Shown here piece after piece: positions 22,765 through 33,300 of a DNA stretch of 64,000 nucleotides. Numbering within the stretch: position 1 is the stretch's first letter; each line of letters begins with the position of its first letter. The notes beneath the pieces are model-generated. The model made no database searches and had not been told where the DNA came from. It saw only the letters and a list, made by a program, of their open reading frames with translations. The position numbers and the translations under genes are program-made. The DNA comes from Zanthoxylum bungeanum (taxonomy: Eukaryota; Streptophyta; Magnoliopsida; Sapindales; Rutaceae): the NCBI GenBank assembly GCA_019454045.1, contig SKCR01007778.1, positions 62,001 to 126,000 of the forward strand, read 5' to 3'.

Positions 22765-23083
22765 TTTTTTTTTTTTTTTTGGGATAAAGTCAGTATATTA
22801 GCCAAAACAAAACTATACAATAGTAAAAGGGCATACCCCAGTAAACTAGAGAGGACAGGCCCTCCTAGAAGAAAAGTCGAAAGGCTACAAGCAAAAAAGA
22901 TCAAGAGAAGATGTCATCGGGCAAGTGTCAGGAGAGGTGAAGCCATTTATTGTCATAAGATGGTTTCACCTTCCGCAATAACCTAGCACGAGCTCGAACA
23001 TCAAAAATAATATCACTAAGAAGAATAAAAACAGGGCGATGAGGCCCATCATGGGTGTGGGTGTTCCTCTCCCTCCAGATATG
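22765..23083 (-). mobile_element. LINE-C: LINE 3' end in the 5' LTR of Gy4
   Basis: This is the minus-strand 3' terminal portion of the LINE: a poly-T run of about 16, then the 3' UTR ('GGGCATACCCCAGTAAACTA') and the last codons of ORF2. The right boundary, near 23083, passes directly into unclassified sequence rather than back into LTR-C, so a deletion or rearrangement removed the far flank. The poly-T lies within about 10 bp of where LINE-K begins in the 3' LTR (60586). Confidence 0.82.
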
Positions 23084-23724
23084 ATAATTAACAAATATAT
23101 TCGTCATATAAGCCTAGCTAATATGTACATAATTCGGCCACCTTCGAATTCGCGAAGAACACGAACGACCTTTCTGAACTATACAAGTCAAGGTCATCAC
23201 ATATGTTTAACAATCCCTTCGTCGTAGGCTATTCGAGTTGTGCTTAGGAAATATAGAATACACCATCAAGTTTCCAACACATCTCATATCGACATGTCCA
23301 CGATTCTTTACAACTGATGCGATCCACCCTAGGTGATCGGCTTTGGCCAAAGTCTTTAAGAATCATGACTGTATGGATACCTAAACTTCTTATGGTACAC
23401 ATACGGTCCGACAGATCCTATCTTACTTCTCACTTGATTACTAAGTGTATCGGTCCACACCCAACGAACATCTAGAGGCTAGACCATGAAAGGTTTCTGA
23501 CATACATGACATCAAAGTGTAGAGGATCTCACAAAAAATTAATGATATCTCGCCAAAGAATTACATATGCTACTCGACTCGAGGAGATTCTTATTGACGG
23601 TGGTGTGTACTTCCAACTATTTGGAATCGCCTGTGAGTCATTCAGTATTCGCTTCAACGAATACCCACATGTCTATACAAGTTTCCAAAACTCATGGTAC
23701 ATCGGGTTAAATCATTGGAACTTC
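23084..23724. other. Unclassified 640-bp segment between two LINE pieces
   Basis: I find no coding region here. The sequence is less AT-rich and has no match elsewhere in the window. Phrases such as 'GCGAAGAACACGAACGACC', 'GGTCATCACATATGTTTAAC' and 'CTTGATTACTAAGTGTATCG' have the feel of a copia-type LTR, which I cannot confirm. A 101-residue reading frame at 23506-23811 runs into LINE-D and looks accidental. It might be a fragment of an unrelated LTR captured when the 5' LTR of Gy4 was rearranged. Confidence 0.4.
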
Positions 23725-24689
23725 GGATTGGGAATGGTGAGAAGACTTTATTGTGGTTTGATTTTTTGCATCCTATGGTCCGATTATGAATACATTGGGT
23801 GGGGAGAGTGATTTATGACTCTGGCTTGGATAGGATGGCTACAATTGCTTCCATTATTTTTGATTCTTCTAGGCGATGGCCCCCATCTAGATCTGCCGCC
23901 CTTGTTGATTTGGCTCGGGCCCATCTTCTGAATCCTTCTAGTATGAGGGAGGATGAGCTGGTTTGGGAGGATGATAGTAGAGGGAGATTTTCAGTGGATA
24001 ATACTTGGACTGCCATACGGGCAAGGGGAACCTTGGTGCATTGGTCTCGAGTTGTTTTGTTCCGGATGGCCATGCCCCACCATTCCCTTTTGCTTTGGAT
24101 GTCTATCCAGGGAGGCCTTTCCACTCAGGATAGTTTGATGAGGTTCAATATCTTTACTTGCTCGCAATGTGTTCTCTGTGCTTGTTCAAGTGAGGATATT
24201 AATCATCTTTTCTTCCAGTGCTTCTTCTCTTCGAGGGTCTGGTCGGCTGTGCTGGCTATGTGCGGGTTAGATTGGAGTTACAGAAATTGGCTTTTAGACT
24301 GTTGAGTGGATGTGTCAGTTTTCTGATGCCTCTTTACGTCATCTCCTTGTTCGCCTGTCTTTTGCTGTGTCAGTTTACCATATTTGGAGGGAGAGGAATG
24401 CCCGCACTCATGATGCGCCTTTTCGGCCTGTTTCTGTTCTGCTTAGTGATATTGTTTTTGATGTTCGTAATCGTGCTAGCTTTTTACGGAAGGTGAATCC
24501 ATTTTATGACAATAAATGGCTTCACCTATCCTGGCACTTGCCCGATGACATCTACTGTTGATCTTATTTTGCTTGTAGCCTTTCGGCTTTTCTTCTAGGA
24601 GGGCCTGTCCTCTCTAATTGTCTGGGGTATGCCCATTTGCTCTTATATAGTTTTCTTTTGGTTAATACACTTACTTTATCCCAAAAAAA
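23725..24689 (+). mobile_element. LINE-D: 5'-truncated LINE, ORF2 C-terminus
   Basis: This plus-strand copy starts at 'GGATTGGGAATGGTGAGAAG' and carries the ORF2 end. 'RWPPSRSAALVDLARAHL' and 'EDELVWEDDSRGRFSVDN' are followed by a zf-RVT-like 'CSQCVLCACSSEDINHLFF'. The tail 'SFLRKVNPFYDNKWLHLSW' comes next, then the 3' UTR and an A7 tail. One frame runs 23799-24305, then a shift at about 24245 leads to 24310-24561. No target duplication is seen: the right neighbour is another LINE fragment in opposite orientation. Confidence 0.85.
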
Positions 24690-24857
24690 TGTCATACATT
24701 CTCTAATCCAACCAACCATCCTCTCAAGAAACCCAATAGTTCTCAGCACTTCCAACATAAAATCCGATCGAACTGTATCATAAACCTTCATCAAATCAAT
24801 TTTAAGAGTACACCTCGGCACCCCACCACTCATATGATAGTTCTTGACCAAATCCTG
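24690..24857 (-). pseudogene. LINE-E: inverted LINE RT fragment
   Basis: On the minus strand the frame reads 'VPRCTLKIDLMKVYDTVRSD' and 'GFLERMVGWIRECMT'. This is the RT palm region around the first catalytic Asp (KAYDTVRWD in LINE-J). It is about three-quarters identical to LINE-J, so it comes from a different subfamily. It abuts the A-tail of LINE-D and is followed directly by the Gy4 leader. Confidence 0.8.
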
Positions 24858-25197
24858 ATATAATAAGACATACGTCCGTAGTTGTTTGCATGCTTGTTTG
24901 TTTGTTGTTCTAGTTTGTGATTTCTATATTCCAATTACTCTAGTTGTAGGTTTTCTTTAATTGAGTCTAAGTATTTGTTAATTCTTACTCGTATTACTCC
25001 ATTTGCCCTATATTGGTTTCTTGTTGTTTATTGTTGTGAGCTTTTTGGTAAGTCATATTCATACTATATTGAGTGCAAACACGAGTGGAGTGGAGTGATT
25101 CGTATTTGAGTGTAAACATTGAAGCGTGTGAGATTGTCAGGTTATATAATCTTGTTCACATATTTGTTTCTTCTAATCTATTTGTTGATGCTTTGAG
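24858..25197 (+). other. Gy4 5' leader remnant
   Basis: This leader segment precedes gag. It shares 'TTGCATGCTTGTTTGTTT', 'TCTATATTCCAATTACTC' and the 'GAGTGCAAACACGAGTGGA' / 'GAGTGTAAACA' pair with the Gy5 leader (30820-31220). The PBS and upstream part are lost. Confidence 0.72.
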
Positions 25198-26069
25198 ATG
25201 GCAGGTACTAGTTTGACAGTGGATGAGAAGCTTGAGGCTTTAGAAAGAAAGTTTAAGGATATGATGGAAAACATGAATGCTACTTTCGATAAGTTGTCCA
25301 GGGAAGTAGAGAGTAATCAAACAGGCAGTGTTCCTAGAGCACAACCACCCTAACATAGACCACCACCTCAGAATGTGGCACCACGACGTATACCACCAAA
25401 TGAAGAAGAAGCTGAAAATGAGTTTGATGATTCTGATGATCTTAATGATGAGGATGAGAGATTTCATCGAGGGCCTGATAGGAGGCCTAATAGGAGGTTT
25501 GATAGGAGGAATGATAGGAGAGATAGACGATTTGATGGTAGAGGTGCATTTGATGACAGTCGTGAGGATTATGACAGGAGAGGTTATTGTAGACATGGTG
25601 ATGTTGATGGTGATTTGAGTAGCATCAAGATCAAGATACCAAACCTCCGGGGCAAGAATGATCCTGAAGTGTATTTGGAGTGGGAGAAGAAGATCGAGTT
25701 GATTTTTAATTGTCATCATTACTCTAATGAGAAGAAGATCAATCTGGCCGCCATGGAATTCACTGATTACGTGATGATTTGGTGGGATCAGATTATCAGG
25801 AACAAAAGGAGAATTCATGAGAGGCCAATTCAAATATGGGAAGAACTTCGAGGTCTCATTAAGAAATGGTTCATACCCGGCCATTATTACCGATAGTTGT
25901 ATCAAAACATCATATGTATCAGAGGGCTAAGAGTGTAGAGGATTACTACACTAAGAAGAAGGTTTCCATGAACATGGCGAATGTAGTGGAGGATGCTAAG
26001 GCACTATGGCACGATTTATAGGGGGCTTGAACAGAGAGATTGCCAACATGGTGGAGTTGCATCATTATG
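25198..26069 (+). pseudogene. gag: Gy4 gag, N-terminal part
   Basis: The start ATG at 25198 gives MAGTSLTVDEKLEALERKF, the conserved gag start of this family (compare MAGLTTDEKLEAL in Gy5). A short helix-forming segment (residues 8-40) leads to a stop at about residue 52. The same frame resumes through the acidic 'NEEEAENEFDDSDDL' and Arg/Asp-rich 'RRPNRRFDRRNDRRDRR' segments. The gag core follows ('YLEWEKKIELIFNCHHYS', 'DYVMIWWDQI'), ending at TAG at 25894-25896. The next 170 bp are frameshifted up to LINE-F. Confidence 0.87.
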
Positions 26070-26609
26070 TTTTTTTTGTGTGGATAAGGTAAGTATATTA
26101 ACCAAAAGAAAACTATACAAGAGCAAAAGGGCATACCCCAGGCAACTAGAGAGAACAGACCCTCCTAGAAGAAAAGTCGAAAGGCTACAAGCAGAATAAG
26201 ATCAAAAGAAGATGTCATCGGGCAGGTGCCAGGAGAGGTAAAGCCATTTATTATCATAAGATGGCTTCACCTTTCGTAATAAGCTAGCATGATTCCGAAC
26301 ATCAAAAACAATATCACGAAGAAGAACATAAATAGGCCAAAGAGGCCCATCATGGGTACGACATTCCTCTCCCTCCAAATATGGTAGACTGGCGTAGCAA
26401 AAGACAGCCGAATAAGAAGATGGCACAAAAAGGTGTCGGAAAACTAACACATCCACTCAACAGTCTCAGGCCAATCATGGTAACTCCAATCTAATCCACA
26501 CATAGCCAGCACAGCTGATCAGACCCTCAAAGAGAAGTAGCACTGGAAGAAAAATGATCAATATCCTCACTTGAACAACCACAGAGAATACAACGCGAGC
26601 AAGCAAAGA
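26070..26609 (-). mobile_element. LINE-F: 5'-truncated LINE in Gy4 gag
   Basis: This is a minus-strand LINE 3' end with poly-T, 3' UTR and ORF2 tail back to the 'CGCGAGCAAGCA' region (the CSRC motif on the minus strand). Comparison with Gy5 shows that roughly 50 bp of gag are lost at the insertion site. There is no obvious target duplication, so the insertion was accompanied by a deletion. Confidence 0.82.
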
Positions 26610-27567
26610 GGCAATTGAAAAAGAAGTCTACGTCCAGATTTGGTACTCAAATTACTTCTGCATGGAAGGGGAAATGGGTTCCTAATGATCGACGGCATGA
26701 AGGCTTTAACAAGTCTAGGGCCGAACCTAGTGCCAAGGGTAAAGCAGTTGCAGAACCAAGCAAGGCTAGACCGAAACCTAAGAGTACAACACCAAAGACT
26801 AAGGACATCAAGTGTTTCAATTGTTTGGGCATGGGACACTATGCTTCACAGTGCCCCAATAGGCGCACCTCAGTGATTGATGAGAAGAGTGGTAAGGTAC
26901 ATTCTACTGACATTGAGGTTTAGGTTGATGATGATGAGTCTAAGATTGAAGATACTAGTGACAGAGAGGGAGCTGCTTACCCGCTAGATAATTTGTCATT
27001 AGTTGTCAAGCGTGCTTTGAGTGCACAAATCAGAGGGAGAACATATTTTAGACTAGATGCCATGTGAATGGCAAGGGGTGTAGTATGATCATTGATGGGG
27101 ATAGTTGTGCTAATGTCGCAAGTACAACTTTAGTTGAGAGGTTGGGATTAGATTGCTTGAGCATCCCAAGCCTTACAAGTTGTAGTGGTTAAATGATTGT
27201 GGCAAAATAAAGGTGACTAAGCAGGTATTATTGAGTTTTACCATTGGGCCATACACGGATGATGTCCTGTGTGATGTGATACCGATGCATATAAGACATA
27301 TTCTTTTGGGCAGGTCATTGGAGTTTGATAGGAAGGTTATACATGATGGGTTCAAGAATAAGTATTCCTTTCAGCATAAGGGAAAAACCATTACCTTATA
27401 CCCACTTACACCGAAGCAAGTCCACGAGGATCAAGTCTAGTTACAACTTGAGAGGGATTGAGAGAACGACAGTGCAAACACAGCCTTGGAGAAAACACAT
27501 GAGGGGAGTATAATCGAACCTAGTAAGGAAATTAAGGCTAAAGGCCTGAGTGTTCCCAAGGGGAGTG
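26610..27567 (+). pseudogene. gag: Gy4 gag C-terminus, protease and spacer
   Basis: This continues gag after LINE-F: '[20 protein letters not shown]', then an intact CCHC knuckle [14 protein letters not shown] at about 26816-26857. A stop at 26921 follows. The protease box near 27085 reads IIDGDSCANVASTT, where DGGSCTN is usual. 'VTKQVLLSFTIGPYTDDVL' and 'IRHILLGRSLEFD' come next. The tail is the charged protease-RT spacer with stops and shifts (27170, 27438, 27510). It is broken by a solo LTR at 27568. Confidence 0.85.
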
Positions 27568-28245
27568 TGACAAGAAACTCACTAGGATGCGAAATCCAGC
27601 AAACCCCAAGTATTTTTCTTTAAACCCCAAAAACCTCAATCAATGATTTTGTAAGAACAAAACTCATCCAAGATCAGCCCTAAACCACCATGAAACATTG
27701 CCGATGATAACTCAAAACATGAAATCAGTGTGTTTTGCTAGTAAATGGAGACGCCACTAAGTTTGCTAAACTTAGATAAGTCAATTCAAACTTGAAAAGG
27801 GGAATCTCTCCCTCACAAGAAATTCGGCCATATCCAAACCATAAGCTTATATGTTTTCTTATAAATTTCAGGCTTAACCTAAAATGAAGAAGAAGGCAAG
27901 CTTAAAAAGTGTTACAAAAAGAAACCCTATAGGCTTAAAGACAACAATACCCCTAAATACGAAATTACAAAAATACCAAAGTCTTTAAGTCTTCAAAGGC
28001 ATATAAAGCTTCAATCAGAACTGATTTGGGCCAAGTGAAATGTCTTTGGGCCCTCTCCATTGAAGCCCACATGTGTCTCTATTTGTTTGTTGCAATCGGC
28101 CATAAAACTCTGAACTAATCCTGCCATTGCTTCTCTGAGTCTTTTGGTCTTTTGTCTTGTAATTGGCCCTTCTGGTACTTGTAATGGGCCTATTGTATTG
28201 TTGGCCATGTCCTTTGATGCTCCACGAGTGGCCTGGATCATGTTA
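27568..28245 (-). repeat. Solo LTR-A with GAGTG target duplication
   Basis: The LTR begins TGACAAG and ends ATGTTA (normally ATGTCA), with no interior. GAGTG stands on both sides (27563-27567 and 28246-28250), and the Gy4 spacer reads across ('GGGGAGTG' then 'TGAGTGAAC'). It is the product of recombination between the two LTRs of a minus-strand element. Confidence 0.95.
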
Positions 28246-28859
28246 GAGTGTGAGTGAACTTTTAAGGAGGAAACAAAAGGGCGAGTGAGAAAAAGATTCT
28301 ACATGGGTGAGGATGAAGCTAGGAGAGCTTTTAAGGCTAGCAAGCTTATGCTTTTGCTAGTCTACAAGGAACGCCGTGTTTGTATTGCTAATATTGACCA
28401 TTTACTTCCTTTGTCCATTTCATCTCTTTTGCATGAATTCAGTGATGTGCTAACATAGTACATTCCTAGTGGGCTTCCACCTATTAGAGGTATTGAACAC
28501 CAGATAGATTTCATACCTGGCATAGTCATTCCCAACAGACCAGCCTACCGAAGCAATCCGGAGGAAACGAAGAAACTTTAGAAGTAAGTAAGGGAGTTGA
28601 TAAGAAAGGGTATGTCAGAGAAAGTATGAGTCCCTGTGCGGTACCAGTTCTTCTAGTTCCTAAGAAAGATGGGTCACGGCATATGTGCATTGATTGTCGA
28701 GCGATCAACAATATAAAGGTAAAGTATCGTCACTATATTCCTAGACTATATGACATGCTGGATGAATTACATGGTTCCAAAGTTTTTAGTAAAATTGATT
28801 TAAAAAGTGGATACCATCAAATCGCATGAGAGAGGGAAGATGAGTGGAAAACTGCATTT
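28246..28859 (+). pseudogene. pol: Gy4 spacer and start of reverse transcriptase
   Basis: The spacer end ('RVRKRFYMGEDEARRAFKAS', 'SISSLLHEFSDVL') leads into the RT linker '[14 protein letters not shown]'. The RT N-terminus '[17 protein letters not shown]' and '[17 protein letters not shown]' follow, and '[18 protein letters not shown]' ends at a stop at about 28829. LINE-G interrupts the gene at 28860; RT resumes at 36496. Several stops and shifts are present (28440, 28580). Confidence 0.86.
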
Positions 28860-29395
28860 TTTTTATAAAGTAAGTAAATAACTAAAAGAAAACAAGAGCG
28901 AAGGGGCATACCCTAGGCAACTAGAGAGGACAGGCCCTCCTAGAAGAAAAGCCGAATGGCTACAAACAAAATAAGATTAAAAGAAGATGTCATCGGGCAA
29001 GTGCTAGAAGAGGTGAAGCCATTTATTTTCATAAGATGGTTTCACCTTCCGTAATAAGCTAGCACGATTCCGAACATAAAAAACAATATCGCGCGAAGAG
29101 AAGAAATAAATAGGCCGAAGAGGTCCACATGGGTACGGGCATTCCTCTCCCTCCAAATATGGTAAATTTACGCAGTAAATGACAGCTGAATTAGAAGATG
29201 ACAAAAAGAGGTGTCGGAAAACTGACACATCCACTCAACAGTCTGAGGCCAATCACGGTAACTCCAATCTAACCCACACATAGCCAGCACAGCCGACCAG
29301 ACCCACGAAGAGAAGTAGCACTGGAAGAAAAGATGATCAATGTCCTCACTTGAACAACCACAGAGAATACAACGCGAGCAAACAGAGATACCGAA
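28860..29395 (-). mobile_element. LINE-G, 3' part (in Gy4 RT)
   Basis: This minus-strand LINE 3' end in the RT gene has an 11-base target duplication AAACTGCATTT (28849-28859 and 36496-36506). ORF2 tail codons ('SFLRKVKPSYENKW') and the CSRC region are recognisable but frameshifted. The copy is interrupted by Gy5 at 29396 and resumes at about 35251. Confidence 0.88.
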
Positions 29396-30046
29396 TGACA
29401 TGATCCAACCCGATAACAATGCAAAAGACCCATTACAAGTACCAGAAGGGCCAATTACGAGGCAGAGGACCAAAAGACTCAGAGAAGTAATGTCGGGATT
29501 AGTTTAGAGTTTTATGGTCGATTGCAACAAACAAATAGAGACGCATGTGGGCTTCAATAGAGAGGGCCCAAAGCCACTTCACTTGGCCCAAATCAGTTTT
29601 GAATGAAGCTTCAAAGGCCTTTTGAAGACTTGAAAACTTTGATATTTTTGTAATTTAGCCTTTAGGGGCATTGTTATCTTTATGCCTTTAGGGTTTCTCT
29701 TTATAACACTATTTAAGCTTGCTTTCTTTTTCATTTGAGACAACGAACGAAATTTGTAAAACTCAAAAACTTAAAGCTTTGGCTATGGCCGAATTCTTGT
29801 AAGGGAGGGATTCCCCTTTTCAAGTTTGAATTGACTTATCTAAGTTTGGCAAACTTAGTGGCGTCTCCATTACTAGCAAAATACTACAATGATTCATCTT
29901 AAAGGTTCTCAATAGTAAGTTCTTTGTGGGTCTTCTTTGTGGCATTGGAAGAGTTTTGTTCCTATAAAATTGAATTCCCGGTTCTTGGGGTTCTGTCCGT
30001 TGCTTGGGGTTTGCTTGGATTTCGAATCCAAGTGTGTTTCTTGTCA
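29396..30046 (+). repeat. Gy5 5' LTR (LTR-A)
   Basis: It begins TGACATGATCCAACCC and ends GTGTTTCTTGTCA. It belongs to the subfamily whose tail peptide starts MIQPDNNAKD, like Gy6 and Gy7. A TATTTAAG box lies near 29710 after 'CTTTATAACAC'. Confidence 0.93.
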
Positions 30047-30063
30047 TTTGGTATCTAGAGCTC
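30047..30063 (+). promoter_or_regulatory. Gy5 primer binding site with an extra base
   Basis: The sequence TTTGGTATCTAGAGCTC differs from the usual TTTGGTATCAGAGCTC by one inserted T, which interrupts pairing to initiator-Met tRNA after eight bases. Gy7 has the same variant; Gy1 and Gy6 have the standard form. Confidence 0.85.
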
Positions 30064-31220
30064 GAGGTTCCAATGTCTGATTTTCCTATCTTTACTTTTT
30101 TGTTTGATTCTGTTTTTATTTTCGTTCTTTGTTATTTTCATTTCAGTTCTTGTTGGATCTTGTTTATGTTTTCGTTTTGTTTATTTCTGGATCTGGTTCT
30201 GTTGTGTTCTGCAAGTCAGTTCATCTTTTTTTCATTTTCCAGTTCAGGGTTTTTGTTGTTGTTCTTCATATCAGTCCGTAATCTTTGTTTATTTCTGAAT
30301 CTGGGTTTTATTGTGTTCTTCATATAGTTCATCATATACATTATGTTCTTTTTAGCATATGTTGATGAAATAAGCATGTTCTTTGGCGGCTGTGTGATTT
30401 GTTTCTCAAACCCTAGTGAAGTGTGAAATCAAACCCTGAAAACTTAGCCTCTGAAATCAGACTCTAAAAAAACTTAGCCTTTAAAATCATACTCTGAAAT
30501 CAGACCTTGAAGATTAATCTCTGAAATCAGACTCTGAAATTAGATCCTGAAAAAGTAACCTCTGAAATTAGACACTGACCAGTAGCCTCTGAAATCAGAC
30601 CCTGACCAAAAGCCTCTAAAATCAGACCCTGAAAATCAGCCTCTGAAATCAGAACCTAAATCAGCCTATGAAATCAGAACCTTAATCAGCTACTGAAATC
30701 AGAACCTTAATCAGCTTCTGAAGTCATAAAAAAAAAGAGGGACTTGAGTGATAATGATAAAAAAAAAAAAAAAAAAAAAACTATAGAGGTGCCAAATTTT
30801 CTCCCGAAATTGCATACGACCGTGAATTTGCATGCTTATTTTTTTACATTGTGCTAATTGTTTATTTCCTTATTCCAAATACTCTAGTTTAAGTATTATT
30901 GATTGAGTCTTCATCGTTGCTATTCTTGTTCGCATATTATTTCCACATATCCCACATATATTATTAGACCTTTGTGTTTCATGCTGGCTTGAGGACTACA
31001 TTTGGTTGGTATTCTTGGATTGATTATGGTTCACATTTGAATTGAGGACGAACTCAAGAGTGGTAAAAGGCAGTGATTGTGAGCACAGTATCGGGTAAAA
31101 GCCAATAGAGTGCAAACACAAGTGGATTAATATCATTCGAGTGTAAACACGCGAGATTGTGAGGATTTACATATTTGCTTTACTTTCTTGTTATTTCTAA
31201 TCTATTTGCTTAGTATTGAG
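30064..31220 (+). other. Gy5 5' leader
   Basis: This 1.15-kb untranslated leader has a U/T-rich stretch (30080-30340), then a block of about 15 tandem repeats (30423-30728), a poly-A run of about 22 (30758-30780), and a gag-proximal part. The last part, 'GAGTGCAAACACAAGTGGAT', is shared with Gy4. No reading frame is supported. Confidence 0.8.
30423..30728 (+). repeat. Gy5 leader tandem repeats (TCTGAAATCAGA units)
   Basis: About 15 degenerate units of 18-28 bp are built on CTCTGAAATCAGACCCTGA. The core TCTGA-AA-TCAGA is self-complementary, so each unit can form a small hairpin. The same units occur in Gy7 (51627-52050) and Gy6 (53671-53950) leaders. Confidence 0.85.
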
Positions 31221-32640
31221 ATGGCAGGTCTAACCACTGATGAAAAGCTTGAGGCTTTGGATAGGAAATTTACAGACATTATGGAGAACATGAATAATGC
31301 TTTGGAGAGATTGACCAAGAGTGTAGAGAGTATTCAAACTGGTAGCGGTCCCAGAACATCACCACCCCAGCATATACCACCACCTCATAATGTGCCACCT
31401 CGACATGTACCACCAGATGAAGAGGAAGCTGAAAATGAGTTTGATGATTCTGATGATCTTGATGTTGTGGAGGAGAGATTTCAGCCTGGGCATGATATGA
31501 GGCCTAATAGGAGGTTTGATAGGAGGGATAGGCGATTTGATGGTAGAGGTGCATTTGATGCCAGAAGATGGGATTGTGATAGGAGGGGATATGGTAGACG
31601 AGGAGATGTTGATGGTGATCTAGGCAGCATCAAGATCAAGATACCAATATTCCACGACAAGAATGATCCTGAAGCTTATTTAGAATGGGAAAAGAAAAAA
31701 GAATTGATTTTCAATTGTCATCACTACTCAGACGAGAAGAAGATCAATCTGGCAGCGATTGAGTTTACCGATTATGCTATGATTTGGTGGGATCAGCTTG
31801 TCTCTAATCGGAGGAGAAATTATAAGAGGCCGGTTCAGACATGGGAAGAACTTTGAGGTCTCATGAGAAAGAGATTTATACCCAGCCATTACTATATGGA
31901 ATTGATAAGAAACTACAACATCTGTATCAGGGGACCAAAAGTGTTGAGGACTATTACACAGAGATGGAAGTTGCCATGATCAATGCAAATATAGTTGAGG
32001 ATGCATAAGTTACTATGGCACGGTTTCTAGGGGGCTTGAATAGAGAGATTGCAAAGATGGTGGAGTTGCATCACTATATTGATTGGGAAGATATGCTTCA
32101 CATGGCTATCAAGGTAGAAAGGCAACTCAAGAAAAGGTCAACATCCAGATTTGGTACTCAGGTTACTTATGCATGGAAGGGAAAATGGGTTCCGAATGAG
32201 AAGCGAGATGGAAACTTTGACAAGCCTAGAGGCGAGTTCAGTGGAGGCTTTAATAAGCCTAGGGCCGAACCTAGTGCCAATGGTAAAGAGGCTGCAGAAC
32301 CGAGCAAAACTAGACCAAAACCTAAGGATGCAGCTACTAGAACTAAGGATGTAAAGTGTTTCAAATGTTTGGGCATGGGACACTATGCTTCACAATGTCC
32401 CAATAGGTGTACCTTAGTGATTGATAAAAAGAGTGGAGAGGTGTACTCTACCGATAGTGAGGTTGAGGAGGAGATGCCATAGTTGGAGGATGCTAGTGAC
32501 CATGAGGGAGCTGCATACCCGCTGAATAACTTATCCTTGGTTGTTAAGCGTGCTTTGAGTGCACATGTTGCAGAGGATGAGAGTGTGCAGTAGAGGGAGA
32601 ACATATTTCATACTAGGTGCTGTGTGAATGGCAAGGGGTG
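31221..32640 (+). pseudogene. gag: Gy5 gag
   Basis: I chose the ATG at 31221 (MAGLTTDEKLEALDRKF) because the start matches Gy4 and the 11 upstream in-frame codons are leader sequence. The first frame runs to TGA at 31854-31856. It carries a helical N-terminus, Pro/His-rich segment, 'PPDEEEAENEFDDSDDL', an Arg/Asp-rich run and the gag core ('YLEWEKKKELIFNCHHYS', 'DYAMIWWDQLV'). A shift follows; the frame at 32015-32482 then carries '[20 protein letters not shown]' and an intact CCHC knuckle [15 protein letters not shown] stop at 32480 precedes the protease. gag and pol seem to be one continuous frame in intact relatives. Confidence 0.88.
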
Positions 32641-33300
32641 TAGTATGATCATAGATGGGGGCAGTTGTACTAATGTTGCTAGCATAACTTTGATTGAGTG
32701 ATTGGGGTTGAGTTGCCTGAGACACCCGAAGCTTTACAAGTTGCAGTGGTTAAATGATTGTGGGGGAAATAAGTGTGACAAAGCAAGTATTGTTGAGCTT
32801 TACCATTGGGCCATACACGGATGATGTCCTATGTGATGTGATACCAATGCATGCAGAACATATTCTTTTGGGTAGACCGTGGCAGTTTGATAAGAAGGTT
32901 ATTCATGATGGGTACAAGAACAAGTACTCTTTTCAGCATAAGGGAAAACCCATTACATTATACCCACTTACACCTGCACAAGTCCATGAAGATCAGGTTA
33001 AGTTGCAACTTGAGCGTGACAAAGAGAGAGCGAAGGGAAACACCACCTTGGGTGAGACTAGTGAGAGTGGTGTATCTGGTGAGAAAAATAAGGCCAAGGC
33101 CATGGGAGTTCCCAAGGGGAGTGTGAGTGAACGTGAAGGGGAAACAAAAGGGAGAGTTAAAAAGAGATTCTACATGGGTGAGGGTAAAGCAAGGATTGCA
33201 TTCAAGGCTAGCAAGCTTCATGCTATTGTTAGTCCATAAGGAGCCCATATTTATTTTACTAACATTGACCATTTGCTTCCTATGTCTATATCATCTCTTT
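32641..33300 (+). pseudogene. pol: Gy5 protease and spacer
   Basis: The protease box IIDGGSCTNVAS at about 32648-32690 is intact, with a stop at about 32698. 'LPETPEALQVA' follows in a shifted frame. 32754-33239 encodes 'VTKQVLLSFTIGPYTDDVL', 'HAEHILLGRPWQFDKKVIHD', and the Lys/Glu-rich spacer 'ERDKERAKGNTTLGETSES'. The Asp of the DGGS box is the presumed catalytic residue of this retropepsin-type enzyme. Confidence 0.84.

Noticed and set aside
23725..24857. LINE-D plus LINE-E as one twin-primed insertion
   Set aside because: Twin priming puts the inverted piece on the 5' side of the LINE. Here it follows the A-tail and belongs to a different LINE subfamily.
28011..28241. Short conserved frame in LTR-A copies as an independent small gene
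   Set aside because: In Gy3 and Gy6 the same frame is the continuation of integrase through the polypurine tract, so it is better explained as the pol tail than as a separate gene.
30423..30728. CRISPR-like array
   Set aside because: Repeats are degenerate, spacers are not unique sequences of constant length, and the context is a plant gypsy leader.
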